Source: Morella rubra
Taxonomy: Eukaryota; Streptophyta; Magnoliopsida; Fagales; Myricaceae
Direction of reading: 5' to 3'
Length of the DNA: 64,000 nucleotides
NCBI GenBank assembly: GCA_003952965.2
Contig: CM025854.1
Coordinates: forward strand, 1,457,122-1,521,121
Below are positions 10,165 to 21,389 of the stretch, in pieces. Under the pieces are notes generated by a model. That model did not search any database. It worked only from the letters and a program-made list of their open reading frames with translations, and was not told the DNA's origin. The position numbers were made by a program, and so were the translations under genes. Positions within the stretch are counted from its first letter, which is position 1, and each line of letters begins with the position of its first letter.

Positions 10165-11685
10165 GCGGCTTTGCCGGCGTTTACATGAAGCCTGAGTGGC
10201 TTATTATAAGACATGTTCACATGGTCATGCCATTTGCGGTACCGTTATTCTTCGCTTTATTTTTTCTTTTTTAAAAAAATTTACGCATAATTGTACCCAT
10301 AATCCATGTGATATTAGAAAACTATAATAAGCTTTCGAAATAAGAAAAATTGACAGATAGCTCATAATTGAGATCAATTTCTTTTTTAGTCTGGTGGGCA
10401 TTGGAAGCATCTTGTTTCTGGTAATATAACTAGATTGAAAAAAAAAAACAAAAGCCAATACTTAATGTGCCGACTTCGAAGATTTCAGTCTTCGCGCACT
10501 AATTTTAAGTTGGACCACAGTACTGCTTTGTTACAATTTAGGGTGGTAAAATACCTAAGTGGAGCTAAGAAACTGAAGAATATACCCGTGGCAAAGAAAA
10601 TCCTACATAATAGCATCAACCATTTAGAAGAGAGCTTAGAAGCCACCAATAAACTGAAGGAAGGTGGACCGACATTAGTCAAATCAAAAGTCTCGTCACG
10701 ACCAATAAAATACTGAAATTTCAGACAAAATGGACCAGCTACCATCCCCGACCGAAATTTCTGTCTCCTCGTAGAAAAGAGAAGAAACTGTTGTGAGACA
10801 CGCGCAGCTTTAATTTTAGTGTTGGTTGTCTTTTAACCAATCACGTGGCCCCACATGGGCGGGACCACCCAACAGTTTTAGTCCGGAAGAGCAGTAGCTC
10901 GAAGTAACATATTCGTATCGTATTCTCCAATTTTCTGTGCGAATTTGTATTCGTATTGATTGTGGAAACGTGTATATATATAATATTAAATAAAATTATG
11001 AATATTTATCTATAGATAATTGTAGGGTCATGAATATTTATCTATAGGCATATTTATTTTGATAAAATTTTTAAAATTTGAATCCAACCTTTTAAAATGA
11101 CAATCCCAATGTACTTCTATACAAATATCAATACAACTCAATATTACTTTTTTTTATAAACATCAATACTACTCAACAATTTCTACACAAATACTAATAA
11201 AACTTCAACATCATCTAATTATTCACACCATACTTAAAATTCTTAAAATTTTACTAAAACGAACATGCCTAGATCTAAGTTTTATAAGTTTTTGTGTAAA
11301 GTTTGTGAAAAGTTTTAAAAATATTTAATTTTTATTGAAGCTTGTAAAAAAGTGTGAAGATAGATAATTTGATATAATTATTTAATAAAAAAGAATTAAA
11401 ATTAGGTGGCAAAGTATGGAGAGACAAGATTTGTTATAATTTTTTTTCTTAAAAAATTATTGAAATTTGTGTGAAAAGTTAGTTGAAGTTTATGTAAAAG
11501 ATATTGGTGTTTGTGTATGATTTTTTTAATATTTTGGATGTTCGTTTTGTAAATTTTGTTAAATACATTATATTCTAAAATACTTTTACAAACTAATATG
11601 CTTTAAAATTTATTTATTGTATGTATCTCTTCAAATTACTATCGTATAATTTTAATAGAAAATTACATAGGGCGCTAATCATTGC
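10165..11685. other. Noncoding, partly duplicated (R5-like piece at 10700-10890)
   Basis: No gene supported. A short stretch near 10160-10195 (GACATTCTGCGGCTTTG...) recurs inverted near 16.25 kb. The stretch 10650-10890 (CTGAAGGAAGGTG, then TTGTCTTTTAACCAATCAC and a GCGGGACCA.CCAACAG run) recurs at 28.94-29.08 kb. The part from 10950 to 11680 is AT-rich filler. Short ORFs at 10225-10745 overlap on both strands and have no recognisable features. Confidence 0.6.
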
Positions 11686-12149
11686 TATTATTAGTTATAT
11701 ATACGAAATTTTTTAGCATTACATTAAAAACTCGACTGCAAAGGGATACCTAATCGATTTGATATCTGATATGATATGTTGAAAAACACACGATAACTAC
11801 ACTTTTAATCTTGGACTAGTTCTCCTTTTGTGTTTTTTTTTTTTTTTCTAAGTCCTTTTGTGTTTTTATTAATTCTTGATCGTTTTTCGATTCTTTTCTT
11901 GATGGAATTGTATAGTTAAATCTTTATTGAAAATATCTAGCTAAAATTTATATCTGACTGCAATTAAAAAATTGTTCTGCACATGGTTAATTAGCGGGTA
12001 TATATATAATAAGTAATTTTAACTTCATTTCGTTAAGCAAACTTTGAGCACTAAACTTTGCCTTCCACATTGGCTTCTACAGGGATCCATGTGGTTTCCA
12101 TTAAGCTACAAGACAACTCTGAAGAAACTTTCATGTAGTTGCTTGTCAC
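11686..12149 (+). repeat. Duplicated block R3, copy 1 left part
   Basis: Matches 59940-61120 in the same orientation (e.g. TTTCGTTAAGCAAACTTTGAG, ACTTTGCCTTCCACATT, TAGTTGCTTGTCACC) and the reverse complement of 16.55-16.75 kb. It is split from its right part (13782-14080) by an insert. No coding potential is seen. Confidence 0.75.
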
Positions 12150-13056
12150 CGTCACGCCCCAAAAATCAATATAAATAAATAAAAGAAATTTATCTTCTTT
12201 AATCCAAAAAAAAACATATTATAACTATAATGTTTCAAAACATAAACATTAAACAAATTCTCTTAACAGTCTAAAATCCAAAATAATGCTCTCATTTATC
12301 CTGCCCGCATGCTTTTAGATTTGATTCTTGAACAATCTCTGAAAATAAGAAAAAATAATGGAGTGAGTTCGACAACTCAGTTAGCAAGGAATAAAATACA
12401 TAAATAAAAATATAATCGTTTTTCGAAATCAGAATTTACAGTTATAGATAGTTTTACCAGTAATATAGAAAAATCCCTTTGGCATTAACAGTAAGCCACA
12501 TTTACCACTGTGGCAGGGTTGTGCAACAACTTATCCGGCGGCCAACCAAAATAAGTCAACAGTAAGCGGAGTTCACCCTACTAAGACTTAGCGAGAACGC
12601 CAAGTGTGCACTAAGGAGAAACCTACACAGAAACCACTCCGAAGAATGGGTGCATCAGTAATCAGTAAGTTGGTACCAACAGCAGCAGTAATCAGTAACA
12701 GAACATTGCCTCGGTGTTTGAAAACAGTATAATATGTAATAACAGAATTCAAAATCAGAAATTATGTTCAGCAGAATATAGAATCTTTGAGAAAGAATGC
12801 AGAACAGTAATATAAACAGATCTCAGTATGTCTTTTAAAATTTCACACTTGTTTTCAGAATAACATAAGCTTACAATAAAACATTATTTTCCACAAAATC
12901 GTTTTATGAAAACGTATTTGTCATTTTGAAGAAAAACAGTATAGTAGCTTCGCTTACCCGACTTGCTTCGATAATCGAACCGCCCTATAAACCACGTAGC
13001 GCAACAATCCAAAAGAACCAAAGATAATTGTAACAACCCAACTATAGCCGAATTGA

Positions 13057-13099
<43 letters not shown>

Positions 13100-13776
13100 T
13101 CTCAAAAATTATAATGAAATTCACGTCTGAGAGGTGTGATCGACCTTTAAGCAGAAGGTCCCTTTTATAGGCCTTGAAAACCGAATGGAAGAATTTGGTC
13201 CATACAACTCTTCAACAACCTACCATTACTGCCATTAGTCGCCCTAAACTCATAGAAACGTCGAGAAATGAACGTTGGAAAGGAAAAGCCTCATCAAATG
13301 AAAAGGTGCGAAATAAAGAGACGGAAAGCGAAATCGAAGAGAGAGAGAGAGAGAAAGGAAATTGATGAGAGAAAAACTGAAAGGTTGAAATGGCAGCTAG
13401 GGCTCAATTTTTGGGATTCTAACGTTTGGGGAAGAAGAAGATTGAAACGCAACGTTTCATTTAAAAATCCAAATTGAGCAAAACATGTTTAAATAAAATA
13501 AAACCTTAGCACTAGCAACCAAACGTGTCAGACGCCTCAACGGTTCAGCTACAAACCTCATTCCTTTGAGCGTGCGGGTTCAAATTTTCGCATCCCATCA
13601 TTTTGCAAAATAAAACTGTGAAACGTTTAAATATATCAATCGCGTAAATACTATAACCGATCAAAAAGCAATAAAATATTCGCATGGCCTAGTGGTCTTC
13701 TCCTTTAAGGCCCCAGTTTGGATTTCGACTCCAGCCATTGCACTGGGCAATCATTTTTTTAAACTGGGTCATCACA
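12150..13776 (-). mobile_element. LTR-like insert, 1.63 kb, inside block R3
   Basis: In the paralogue near 61.12 kb, GCTTGTCACC runs straight into AAGATTATTCTCATCGC. Here 1.63 kb intervenes. On the minus strand it begins TGTGATGACCCAGTTT and ends GGGGCGTGACG. The flanks GTCAC and ATCAC are a near 5-bp duplication. Similar ends bound the 3.3-kb element at 24991-28294. Element ends and TSD size fit a solo LTR or a very reduced LTR retroelement; no ORF supports more. It contains a (GA)n microsatellite and two tRNA-like box patterns. Confidence 0.55.
13061..13097. repeat. (GA)n microsatellite
   Basis: An uninterrupted AG dinucleotide tract of about 37 bp inside the LTR-like insert; a shorter GA tract follows near 13340. 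The Ser/Leu-rich ORF on the minus strand here is a translation of the repeat. Confidence 0.95.
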
Positions 13777-13781
13777 ATCAC

Positions 13782-14080
13782 AATCGAAGATTATTCTCAT
13801 CGCAAAATGATCAGGAAGATAGATATACTTACTTTACCATAACCACAAAAAAGAGAGAGAGAAAAAAAAAGAACTTCATTGAACTTTTGCTCCCGACAAA
13901 ACTAGTGCATTAGTAACTTTTTTTGCAGTGTTCTGCTCCTTTTCAATATTCCAACAGAGTAGAGGTTGAAATTCAAAATTGATGGCTAGGTTTGGCTTTG
14001 ATTAGAAGGAAATGGGATGAGGCCACGCTGAAAGTGTTGGCAAATAACTTACTATAACTGCACCATGTATAGGGTTTGCA
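13782..14080 (+). repeat. Duplicated block R3, copy 1 right part
   Basis: ATTATTCTCATCGCAAAATGA...GTGCATTAGTAACTTTTT...ATGGGATGAGGCC is matched closely at 61129-61400 and, inverted, at 16.40-16.55 kb. Noncoding. Confidence 0.75.
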
Positions 14081-14699
14081 TGTAAAAATTCTGGTATCTT
14101 CTTTTATAGTTGCTTCATTATATATTCTCTGTTGAATTGTCTATTTTCTGTTGCATTGTGAGTTGTCTGATTTGCTGAAAAAAAAAAAAAAAAAAAACAG
14201 TAAAAAATATTTTGTTGTGTTTCGTTATTGGTTCACACTGACAAATTCTAGTAGCTATGTGCGCAGGAAGAACTTCATGTCACAAGAATAAGGAGAATCT
14301 TGCCTTCCTATATACATTGGAATCCAAAATGACGAACACAAGAAGTTTGGCTGCATGTTTTGCGATTCCGCGCATTTCAGCTGATACCGAACGAACTCAC
14401 GAGGAAATGCCATGTCAGGATCCACTTGTTTCAGGGCGCCATGTTTACAAACACTGCCGATATATCCACCCTATTACATATTATATATAGCTCGGTTTCA
14501 GAATCTGTCCAAGTACTCTCTAAGAGTATATCTGATTGCAAGTTGGGTTCATAATCTTTAAAGAAAACAAAACTCGTGCTATAGGTCATCGAGGGATCAT
14601 TACTGTGATCTCTAGAAAAACCTTTTACTGGTCATTTTCATTGTTTGGAAAGGCAGCTGCCTTTAAAACAATTAGAAGTTAAGAAGAATATCTACTGCG
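14081..14699. other. No gene seen
   Basis: Contains a poly-A run at about 14178-14198. Two overlapping short frames at 14257-14554 lack recognisable domains and conserved neighbours. Confidence 0.5.
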
Positions 14700-15342
14700 C
14701 GCCTTAGAAGTCTTTTCCTTTTTCCAGTCGACTTCTTTAATGTTAACCAGGAATATATTATATACCTCCTCTCACCTTTAACTTTTATTATATTAATCAA
14801 TGATATCATTAATAGCTAATCACGTCAACATGCATGTATTAACTTTTTCCTTTGGAACTTCCTTCCATCTCAAGCAATCATCCATTTATAGCCGCCCTCC
14901 GAGGTGCCATATATACTGTGATTGATGCACAGTAGAAAACTCTTTTCAGTATGGGAAAATCCGGCCCGGATGGTCTTAATAATGCAATTTTTTAAATAAC
15001 CAGATCCCAAATTTATGAGCAAACAGGATTTTTTTTAACGAATTTCACAATTTTGAATGATTGTATAGATATTGTTAATTTTTTTTATCATCATTAATTC
15101 TAATTATCCTAACCTATAGCCCATACCATAAAGGAACTTTCAATAACAAAGGCAATTAGTGGGGTGCATTGTCCATTTGATCTAACTTTCCCAAAGAAAA
15201 TAACAAAAGATCAGATCCTCCACTCCGGTTCCAAAAAGAGAAAAATAAAGTACATGTAGTTTGTTTGTACTATATTTGTAAAACTAATTACATATTAATT
15301 ATTATTCCATTTCCGCGTTTCTGTCACTAGCTGCAAGCACTT
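14700..15342 (+). repeat. Duplicated block R4 (inverted copy at 57.19-58.63 kb)
   Basis: 14720-15000 (AATGTTAACCAGGAATATAT..., CCGGCCCGGATGGTCTTA) matches the reverse complement of 58425-58625. 15150-15340 (CACTCCGGTTCCAAAAAGAG, TAGCTGCAAGCAC) matches the reverse complement of 57205-57360. The two halves are farther apart in the second copy. Noncoding. Confidence 0.75.
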
Positions 15343-15357
15343 AAGATAAGATACTGT

Positions 15358-15872
15358 TGCTTATTGGGGGATAAGTGTGGTTTTCCAAGGGCCCAGCGAA
15401 ATTGGGCCATAACTGTGGAGTGGTGTGCGGTGAATCTGAAAGGTAACTCCCTTGAATCTCGTGTTAACAGGTTGGTTTTTTCAGCCTTTGTCTATTCTAT
15501 TTGGCGAGAGAGGAACCAGAGGTGTTTTGCTAACAAGGCTAGGTGACTAGTGCATGTGATGTTGGAGATCATGTCTCTTGTTAAGGCAAGAGTGAGCACA
15601 TTTGGTAGAATTCAGAATACGGCCTATAATATTCAACTCCTTGCGATGCGGAGTGTCTCTCTCCTTGTAGTGGGCTGACATTCTATGTTATTGTTGTTGT
15701 TGTTGTAGTCTGTTGTGTTGTAGATTGCTTGGTTGATTGGGTGTAGATTTGATGTGGATTGCTTGTACCCTGGAGGGTGTGTTTATTGGGTTGTTCTTGT
15801 TACCCTTGTATCTTTTCTTTGGCCTTTTTGCCCTTTTTAGAATATACTGACAGTTACCCAAAAAAAAAAAAA
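15358..15872 (+). mobile_element. 5'-truncated LINE (L1-type) insertion
   Basis: Flanked by the 15-bp duplication AAGATAAGATACTGT (15343-15357) and AAGATAAGACACTGT (15873-15887), one mismatch, with a poly-A tail just before the right copy. This is a textbook target-primed reverse transcription product, truncated at its 5' end. It carries the end of ORF2 and a 3' UTR with GTGTGTTTATTGGGTTGTTC and TTGGCCTTTTTGCCC. Confidence 0.9.
15364..15546 (+). pseudogene. LINE ORF2 C-terminal fragment
   Basis: About 60 codons, including FSAFVYSIWRERNQRCF, the sequence found at the very C-terminus of plant L1 ORF2 proteins after the zf-RVT domain. The long LINE in this window has the equivalent AAIYYIWRERNSRVF near 55.0 kb. 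Only the protein tail is present because the insertion is 5'-truncated; it cannot be functional. Confidence 0.85.
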
Positions 15873-15887
15873 AAGATAAGACACTGT

Positions 15888-16149
15888 AGATCATGGATGG
15901 TGGACTTTAAAGATCGACACATGTCGATAAATTTAACTACGTAATTGGTGAGTCAACATTTGTTTCATATTCAGTTAATTACTTTTTCCTAAAATTCCAG
16001 TCGACAGTCCATATAAAAGAATGCCACGTAGTACCGTTCGGATTTCATCAAATCCAGAGATGTTGCTCAAAGAGATATTAATATAATCCCATTTAAGGAA
16101 AAAGAAAAAGCAAGAAGCTACAACGATAATTAAGTTAAATTATGATCTT
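15888..16149. other. Noncoding spacer
   Basis: Nothing recognisable as coding on either strand. Confidence 0.5.
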
Positions 16150-16750
16150 AATTGGCTTTATATAATTTGTCGTTTCGTCCTATTCTAACAATAAGGTCAT
16201 GCGATATGGCCGTACTTCGTTTTTGTATGTCTGCTCAATATCTCTTCATGCAAACGCCGACAAAGCCGCAGAATGTATGTCACGGCCTGAAACTATAGCT
16301 TTGGACTAGACAGCTTGGTGGATGGTGCAGTTATAGTACTAAGCCTTGCTCGAGCCATCAATTTTGAATTTCAATCTGTACTCTGTCGGAATAATGAAAA
16401 GGATCAGAACGTCCACCACGAAAAAAAAATACTAATGCACTAGTTTGTCGGGACCAAAAGTTCAATAAAGTTTTCTTTTTTCTTCTTTTTTGTGGGTATG
16501 GTAAAGTAATTAGTACTGTATATCTTCCTCATTTTGCGATGAGAATAATCTTCGTGACAAGCAACTACATCACATGAAAGTTTTTTCAGACTCGTCTTGT
16601 AGCTTAATCATGCGACTATGCGAGCCACATGGTCGACCCATAGTTGATCGCCAAAGCGATAATCATATGGAAGGCAGAGTTTAATTAGTGCGCTAATTGT
16701 TTTGCTTTACCAACGGAAGTTAAAATTACATTAACTTTCAAAAAATAAAA
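16150..16750 (-). repeat. Duplicated block R3, inverted copy 2
   Basis: The reverse complement carries the same landmarks as 12.0-14.0 and 61.0-61.4 kb: AAACT.TGCCTTCCA, GCTACAAGAC, TAGTTGCTTGTCAC and GATTATTCTCATCGCAAAATG, with no insert at the site where the 1.6-kb element sits in copy 1. It is also repeated directly at 29.50-29.80 kb. Confidence 0.75.
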
Positions 16751-16799
16751 ACATAGCCCCTTAAATTAATTACTTGATTAATTACTGAATTGACCATAT

Positions 16800-17050
16800 C
16801 ATTTTACCTCGGCACTACTTCTCCACTTAATTCGAATAGGAGCCGTCCGAGGTGCAATATTGTGATTGCGCACTACACATGTCCTGAATTGGTTAAAAGA
16901 TATGTGTCTGATGAGAGTTTCTTCTCTTTTGTATGAGGAGAGAGAAACTGTAAAAGAAGGAAAAAAAATTGGAAAAGTTCTTCATCTAAATTTCTCTATG
17001 TTATTCGTTGACCTTCTATTTGATTATTGTCGGTCGTTGGGATTTTTCTT
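16800..17050 (+). repeat. Duplicated block R5 (inverted copy at 59.53-59.79 kb)
   Basis: GAGCCGTCCGAGGTGCAATAT, GCACTACACATGTCCTGAATT and GAAGTTCTTCATCTAAATTTC-type landmarks all occur in the reverse complement of 59.53-59.79 kb. The ORF across it (16866-17156) is not conserved between copies. Confidence 0.75.
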
Positions 17051-17199
17051 TAGTTTATCCCTAGTTTTTATCCATGTGGTGAGATTTTTCTTTATTGTCA
17101 TTAACTATTGTAATTCATTTTTGGGTGAGTATACGTATTTTTGGCGTAACACATGATTCGTGGATCTGTAGTGAACGCCAATTATTATGAAACTCAACG

Positions 17200-18185
17200 G
17201 ATTGATCGAGCTCATTCTTCAAATATTAGACCGAGTGGAAATCCTTATCATGTTATCCAACATTGGCCCAACTTACCCGCTCGCATTCCTGCTTTTAATT
17301 TCGTGAAGTCCAAATCCTAAAATTCTTTGAAAGACTTGGAAAGATAAACGGGTTAAATACTAGAACATGGATTGGTATTGCTCGAATTCTCTAATAGCTT
17401 CAATTTATTCATGACATACAGTCGATAAAAGATCAAGGAAGCCCCAATAATAAATTGCTCGTCAGGCTTAACAAGTTGGATCTGAAACATTTTGCCAGAC
17501 CTTTTGTATTAGTTGAGTGTAGCTAGGAAGAAGTAATTGAGTCTAACAGCCTTTTGTTATCAGAATTTTATCAAAATTTTGTTAAAATTTTATGTTACAA
17601 TTAAAAACGAGGTAGTATTAGAATTAGTGAATGAGTGATAAAAGTAAAAGTAAAATTTTAAAGTGTGTTTGATAAAAATAAAATTTTATTAAAATTTTTG
17701 TTTAACAAACGCAATGTAAAACGGGATCACACGTGTACAAGTATAAGTGGTTAATAAATTGTAGTTGGGACCAAACCTATAAACCTAAGCTTTTAGATTG
17801 AGTAATTTTCCTACATGTTATATTAATAGCTAATTAAAAGACTTGTAAGGTGTTCATTATCTCTGCAACTTAGAAGTCTTTTAAATTAGAGTATAAGCAG
17901 GACCGGTTAGGAATAAATTTTTAGGGTGCTAATTGCAAAAAATGATACTTTTGGGAGCCAAAATGCATAAACTGAAAAAGTATGCCAAAAAATTTAAAAA
18001 ATGAACTGAAAAAGAATTCCACAACCCCCCCCCCCCCCCCATTTCAGATGGGAAATTAATTATGAGAAGCTTTTTGGCTTTTTTGCCATAGAACTAACCT
18101 TCCTCAACCCTATATCTTCTTCCTTGTCTGGAAGAATTTGACTTCAATGTCCACAAAACCTCAAAGCCTTCCAATTACCATAATT

Positions 18186-18230
<45 letters not shown>

Positions 18231-18700
18231 GGCATGTGTTCCGTTATTCGTATGTTATTGTTAAGAGAGGTTTTTCAACGTTAAATCCTGCATACGCCTT
18301 GTCAACTGTCATATGTACGCGGTAGTTGTCGGAGGTATTATAATATAGCGTACTTTTCATATTAAAATACGTAGGTATTAAATAAAAGTATGTCTTGCTT
18401 GGACTAGTAATACGAGAGCGCGATGAAGAGGCCCCTGAAACGTTGGAAATATCCGGGGAGGAACAGAATACAGATTGTCGTAGACTCTCCGCTCCGGAAA
18501 TAGTCTGATATCCCCAATATGGCTAGCTATCCCTGTGCAAAGCTGGCAAACGCTACTTTGGTTGATAATTCTTCTGCTCTCCCCCTAGTCGGATCGATTC
18601 ACGTGTAAAACAAGCCGAAAAACATGCAGCTTTTTGATTTTTGCGGAAAGAAAGAAGAAGAAGCTCTTTTGCAAGTTAAACTCCCCATCAGGCATCAGCT
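17200..18700 (+). repeat. Duplicated block R6, copy 1 (direct copy at 30.70-31.35 plus 38.46-39.12 kb)
   Basis: Landmarks shared in the same order and orientation include GCTCGCATTCCTGCTTTTA, TTGAGTAATTTTCC...ATATTAATAG, GGTTAGGAAT and GGTGCTAATTGCAAAAAAT, and CCTGAAACGTTGGAAATAT. In the second copy copia-1 is inserted between GAGTAATTTCTC and TTCCCTGCATAC; here that site is empty. A C16 run (18025-18040) and a (TA)n tract (18187-18230) lie inside. No gene upstream of the peptide gene. Confidence 0.8.
18187..18230. repeat. (TA)n microsatellite
   Basis: A pure AT dinucleotide tract, about 44 bp. Confidence 0.95.
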
Positions 18701-18928
18701 GGTTGTTTAATTAGTTAGTACTATTGGGATATATAACAGGTAATTATGATAAGCATGAAGTCTAACACGTGCAATCAAGCGTAACACTGCATAAAGAGAA
18801 TGAGAACACAAAATAAAAAAACTTCAAAGAGAGTTATTTTCTCTTATTTCCTTACAACAAGCCAACATACTTTATAACTGAGGAGCAGCACTTCACTTAA
18901 GGCCACAGTACTTAGAGCTCCATTTTGG

Positions 18929-19180
18929 TCAATTGTGGCAGGGTACTCCATGACCAGGTGTGGGAATGTAAGTGCAAGAATTAGGGCCAGAAGGTGTCTG
19001 CGGTCCACGCTCTTGTGGAAATGACACGTACTTTGCATCATTGAGTGTGAACTTCGTGTAGTACTCAACCAAAGGCCTTGCAGCCACCAGATCAGACGTA
19101 GTCATATTGATGGCATAAATCAAGACCACAAAGATTACCACCTTTGCAGCCTTCCGCAGAGTTTCCCTCGAAAGGAACAT
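18929..19180 (-). CDS. Candidate secreted signalling-peptide precursor, copy B
   Basis: 83 residues from MFLSRETLRKAAKVV. The frame is open three codons further (MQN) to 19189, but the internal Met matches the other copies, so I choose it. A hydrophobic segment (VVIFVVLIYAIN) is followed by SDLVAARPL, a plausible cleavage zone, then a spacer and the conserved tail QERGPQTPSGPNSCTYIP with GHGVPCHN at the end. Two Cys about 13 residues apart could form a disulphide. Compared with copy A, signal and tail are conserved and the middle diverges. It is expected to enter the secretory pathway and be processed to a short apoplastic peptide; receptor and role are unknown. A similar gene in direct repeat (copy C) is broken, so B is the better preserved member of this unit. 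Confidence 0.75.
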   Translation of the reverse strand: MFLSRETLRKAAKVVIFVVLIYAINMTTSDLVAARPLVEYYTKFTLNDAKYVSFPQERGPQTPSGPNSCTYIPTPGHGVPCHN

Positions 19181-19278
19181 GTTCTGCATGCCTAGTTAAC
19201 TGAGGAAGAAGGAGATATTTCTAGAGATAGCGGGGGTTCAAAGGCTGTCTTGTTGAAGAAATATGTGCGCGTCCTACG

Positions 19279-19290
19279 GATTATATAGCC
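19279..19290 (-). promoter_or_regulatory. TATA box of peptide gene B
   Basis: The minus strand reads GGCTATATAATCC about 100 bp before the ATG. The interval contains TTGAAGAAATATGTGCGC, shared with copy A at the same relative place. Confidence 0.5.
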
Positions 19291-19324
19291 TGATAAAGTT
19301 GCAAACGGCAGAAGTGTAATTGGG

Positions 19325-19478
19325 TGTATCCTATTGTGCTTCCTTTGTCCTGAGACTCCTTTTTGCATTGGTTAACCTTTGTGCATTCTGTCCTATAACC
19401 TCTGTATTATTACTTAGGCTGTTTTGCAGCCCTTTTGGAAATATAAGCTGACAACGTCCGAAAAATAAAAATAAAAAT
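19325..19478 (+). mobile_element. Short LINE 3'-end remnant
   Basis: TTAGGCTGTTTTGCAGCCC followed by TTTTGGAAATATAAGCTGAC and an A-rich AAAAATAAAAATAAAAA tail parallels the 3' end of the LINE at 15358-15872 (TTGGCCTTTTTGCCC...AATATACTGACAGTTACCC then poly-A). It looks like a very short 5'-truncated copy. No clear target duplication was found. Confidence 0.4.
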
Positions 19479-19479
19479 T

Positions 19480-21389
19480 GGTACTCCAAGCTTTATAGTA
19501 GATATAAAAAGGCGCCATCCTAGATAAGTCTACACTAAAGCATGATATAGGTGTAAGTCTGATTTCGTGTAATTAAGTTCGTATATAATCTTTAGAGAGA
19601 TCACAATTTAAGTGACAGATCATCGGCGTTGGGGATCAATATTGATGCTGCAGCTATAAGAAAATTTCTAGAATTTAGCCTATATATATATATAATGGTT
19701 GCATCCTATATAAGAAAAGCTATTTTCAATGGTAGATCAGATCAAGGACAAGTATATATGGTGGAAGTTAATGATTTATTGTATACTTAATTACTTTAAT
19801 TAATAATTGTCAAATGAGCATTTAGCAACCAAAATAATATATTGAAAATTAAAGTTGTTCGTTAAAGGGAACTTCTGGAAGTTGACTTTGCTTAGGATAA
19901 AGGAAGTCATTAATAATTGTCAAGCGTGCATTTCGCAACCAAAGTAATCGAATATACAATTATAAAAGGGAGTCTGCCGAAGTTGACTTTGCTTAGCCCT
20001 GACGATAAAGAAAGTCGATCGTCTATCGATATAGAATTATAAACAGATTAAATTCTCTAATATCCTCTCAATATATTTGGTACATATGCGAGTGTCTAAT
20101 TCAATATTGGCTACTGTAATTTTTCTAATACAACTTTTTGGACAAAATGAGAAGAGCAAAAAAGCAGAAAAAAATAACTTTTTCTATGCAGTTTTGTTTG
20201 AACGCAATGGCCTGAAGATGTAGAGCAAAATTTATTCAGAGCTAGTTCCCAAAATTTGCAAAAAGCTGAATCTTTCCAGGCTCCTCAAATAGCAAAATGG
20301 GAACGGACGGCATGGCCATTAGAAACCAAAGCAATAAATGTATTGGAAGGCAAAGTTGATCAGCGCGCTTAAAGTTTGATTAACGAATTAATTATGAACT
20401 TAATTTATCTGAAATTGCTTATTATCTGCAAACCCATGTGAAGGAAATCTTTAGGTTTTCATCATCTATCTGGTAAAATCAAAATCCAGCAGCAATCTGA
20501 ATTTTGGTGCCACACTGATCGAGTAGTAGTACTCCTCAGTTGTACGTGGTAGCAATTGCTTTTCCTTACTCAGGGAAAGCAATTAATATGATAGAAGCAC
20601 ATTTTCTTAATGGTACGTTCGTTTGGTTCAACAGTACTACTCGGAAAACTAACTAGTAGCTAGGACATATATAATACCGGGAGAGTACCGATGGCTGATA
20701 TAGATTTTAGCCGTTTTTCCCCGCAAGGTTAGCTCGTATAGCGGCTGTGTTAGCTAGGTATTAACTCAAATGTGCAAGTGCAGGCCTCGCTCCATATCGT
20801 CCTGCTTGTAGAACTTTACAGAAATAAAGTAGAATATAAAAAATAGTCCGTAAACTTGACTTCTAGATTTACCGCACGTTGGAAGTTTTCAAACGTAGCT
20901 AAATAGCACTGTACAAGTTAATTGATAAAATGCCGTACGTCCCGAGAAACATGAACTGGGCATATACCACCAAAAATAGACCATTACATCAAACATACGA
21001 GTCGTACTAGGAACATAAATAAACCAGCTTATGAATTCTGAGGCTGAGAGAGATAGAGAGAGAACGCCGGCTTCGAACAGAAATGCCAGATCCTTACGCA
21101 CCACCATTAATATAATAATTGGGAGGTACCATAAAAAAGCTAGCTAGCCTTTACGAAAAGATTTAAAGAAGATTCCGAAGTGCATTCACTTACTTATTAA
21201 AGAAACATCCTCTTAGTAGTACTAGCACAGTAGCATGTTGCCTTTATATATGGACAATAGCATGTTGCACAAGTCTTCAAGGCAATTAGGCTAATAATTA
21301 AGTACAAATGCGACCACCCTCGTAGACTTCACCGTATAAAATATTTGCGTAGAATCGTGATTGACTTGTCGGCCACAATTTAGTTATTC
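19480..21389. other. Noncoding region beyond gene B
   Basis: AT-rich, with small AT repeats and a short internal duplication (TAATTGTCAA...GCATTT.GCAACCAAA.TAAT and GAAGTTGACTTTGCTTAG, each present twice between 19805 and 20000). No supported ORF. Confidence 0.55.

Noticed and set aside
10225..10745. Overlapping ORFs near 10.2-10.7 kb
   Set aside because: Open on both strands with no motif; the region is a duplicated noncoding block whose frames are not conserved.
13685..13735. A functional tRNA gene
   Set aside because: Box-like strings are present but I cannot fold acceptor and anticodon stems; at most a tRNA-derived relic.
16866..17156. 96-codon ORF with hydrophobic C-terminal half
   Set aside because: The inverted copy at 59.5-59.8 kb does not keep the frame, and no motif is recognisable.
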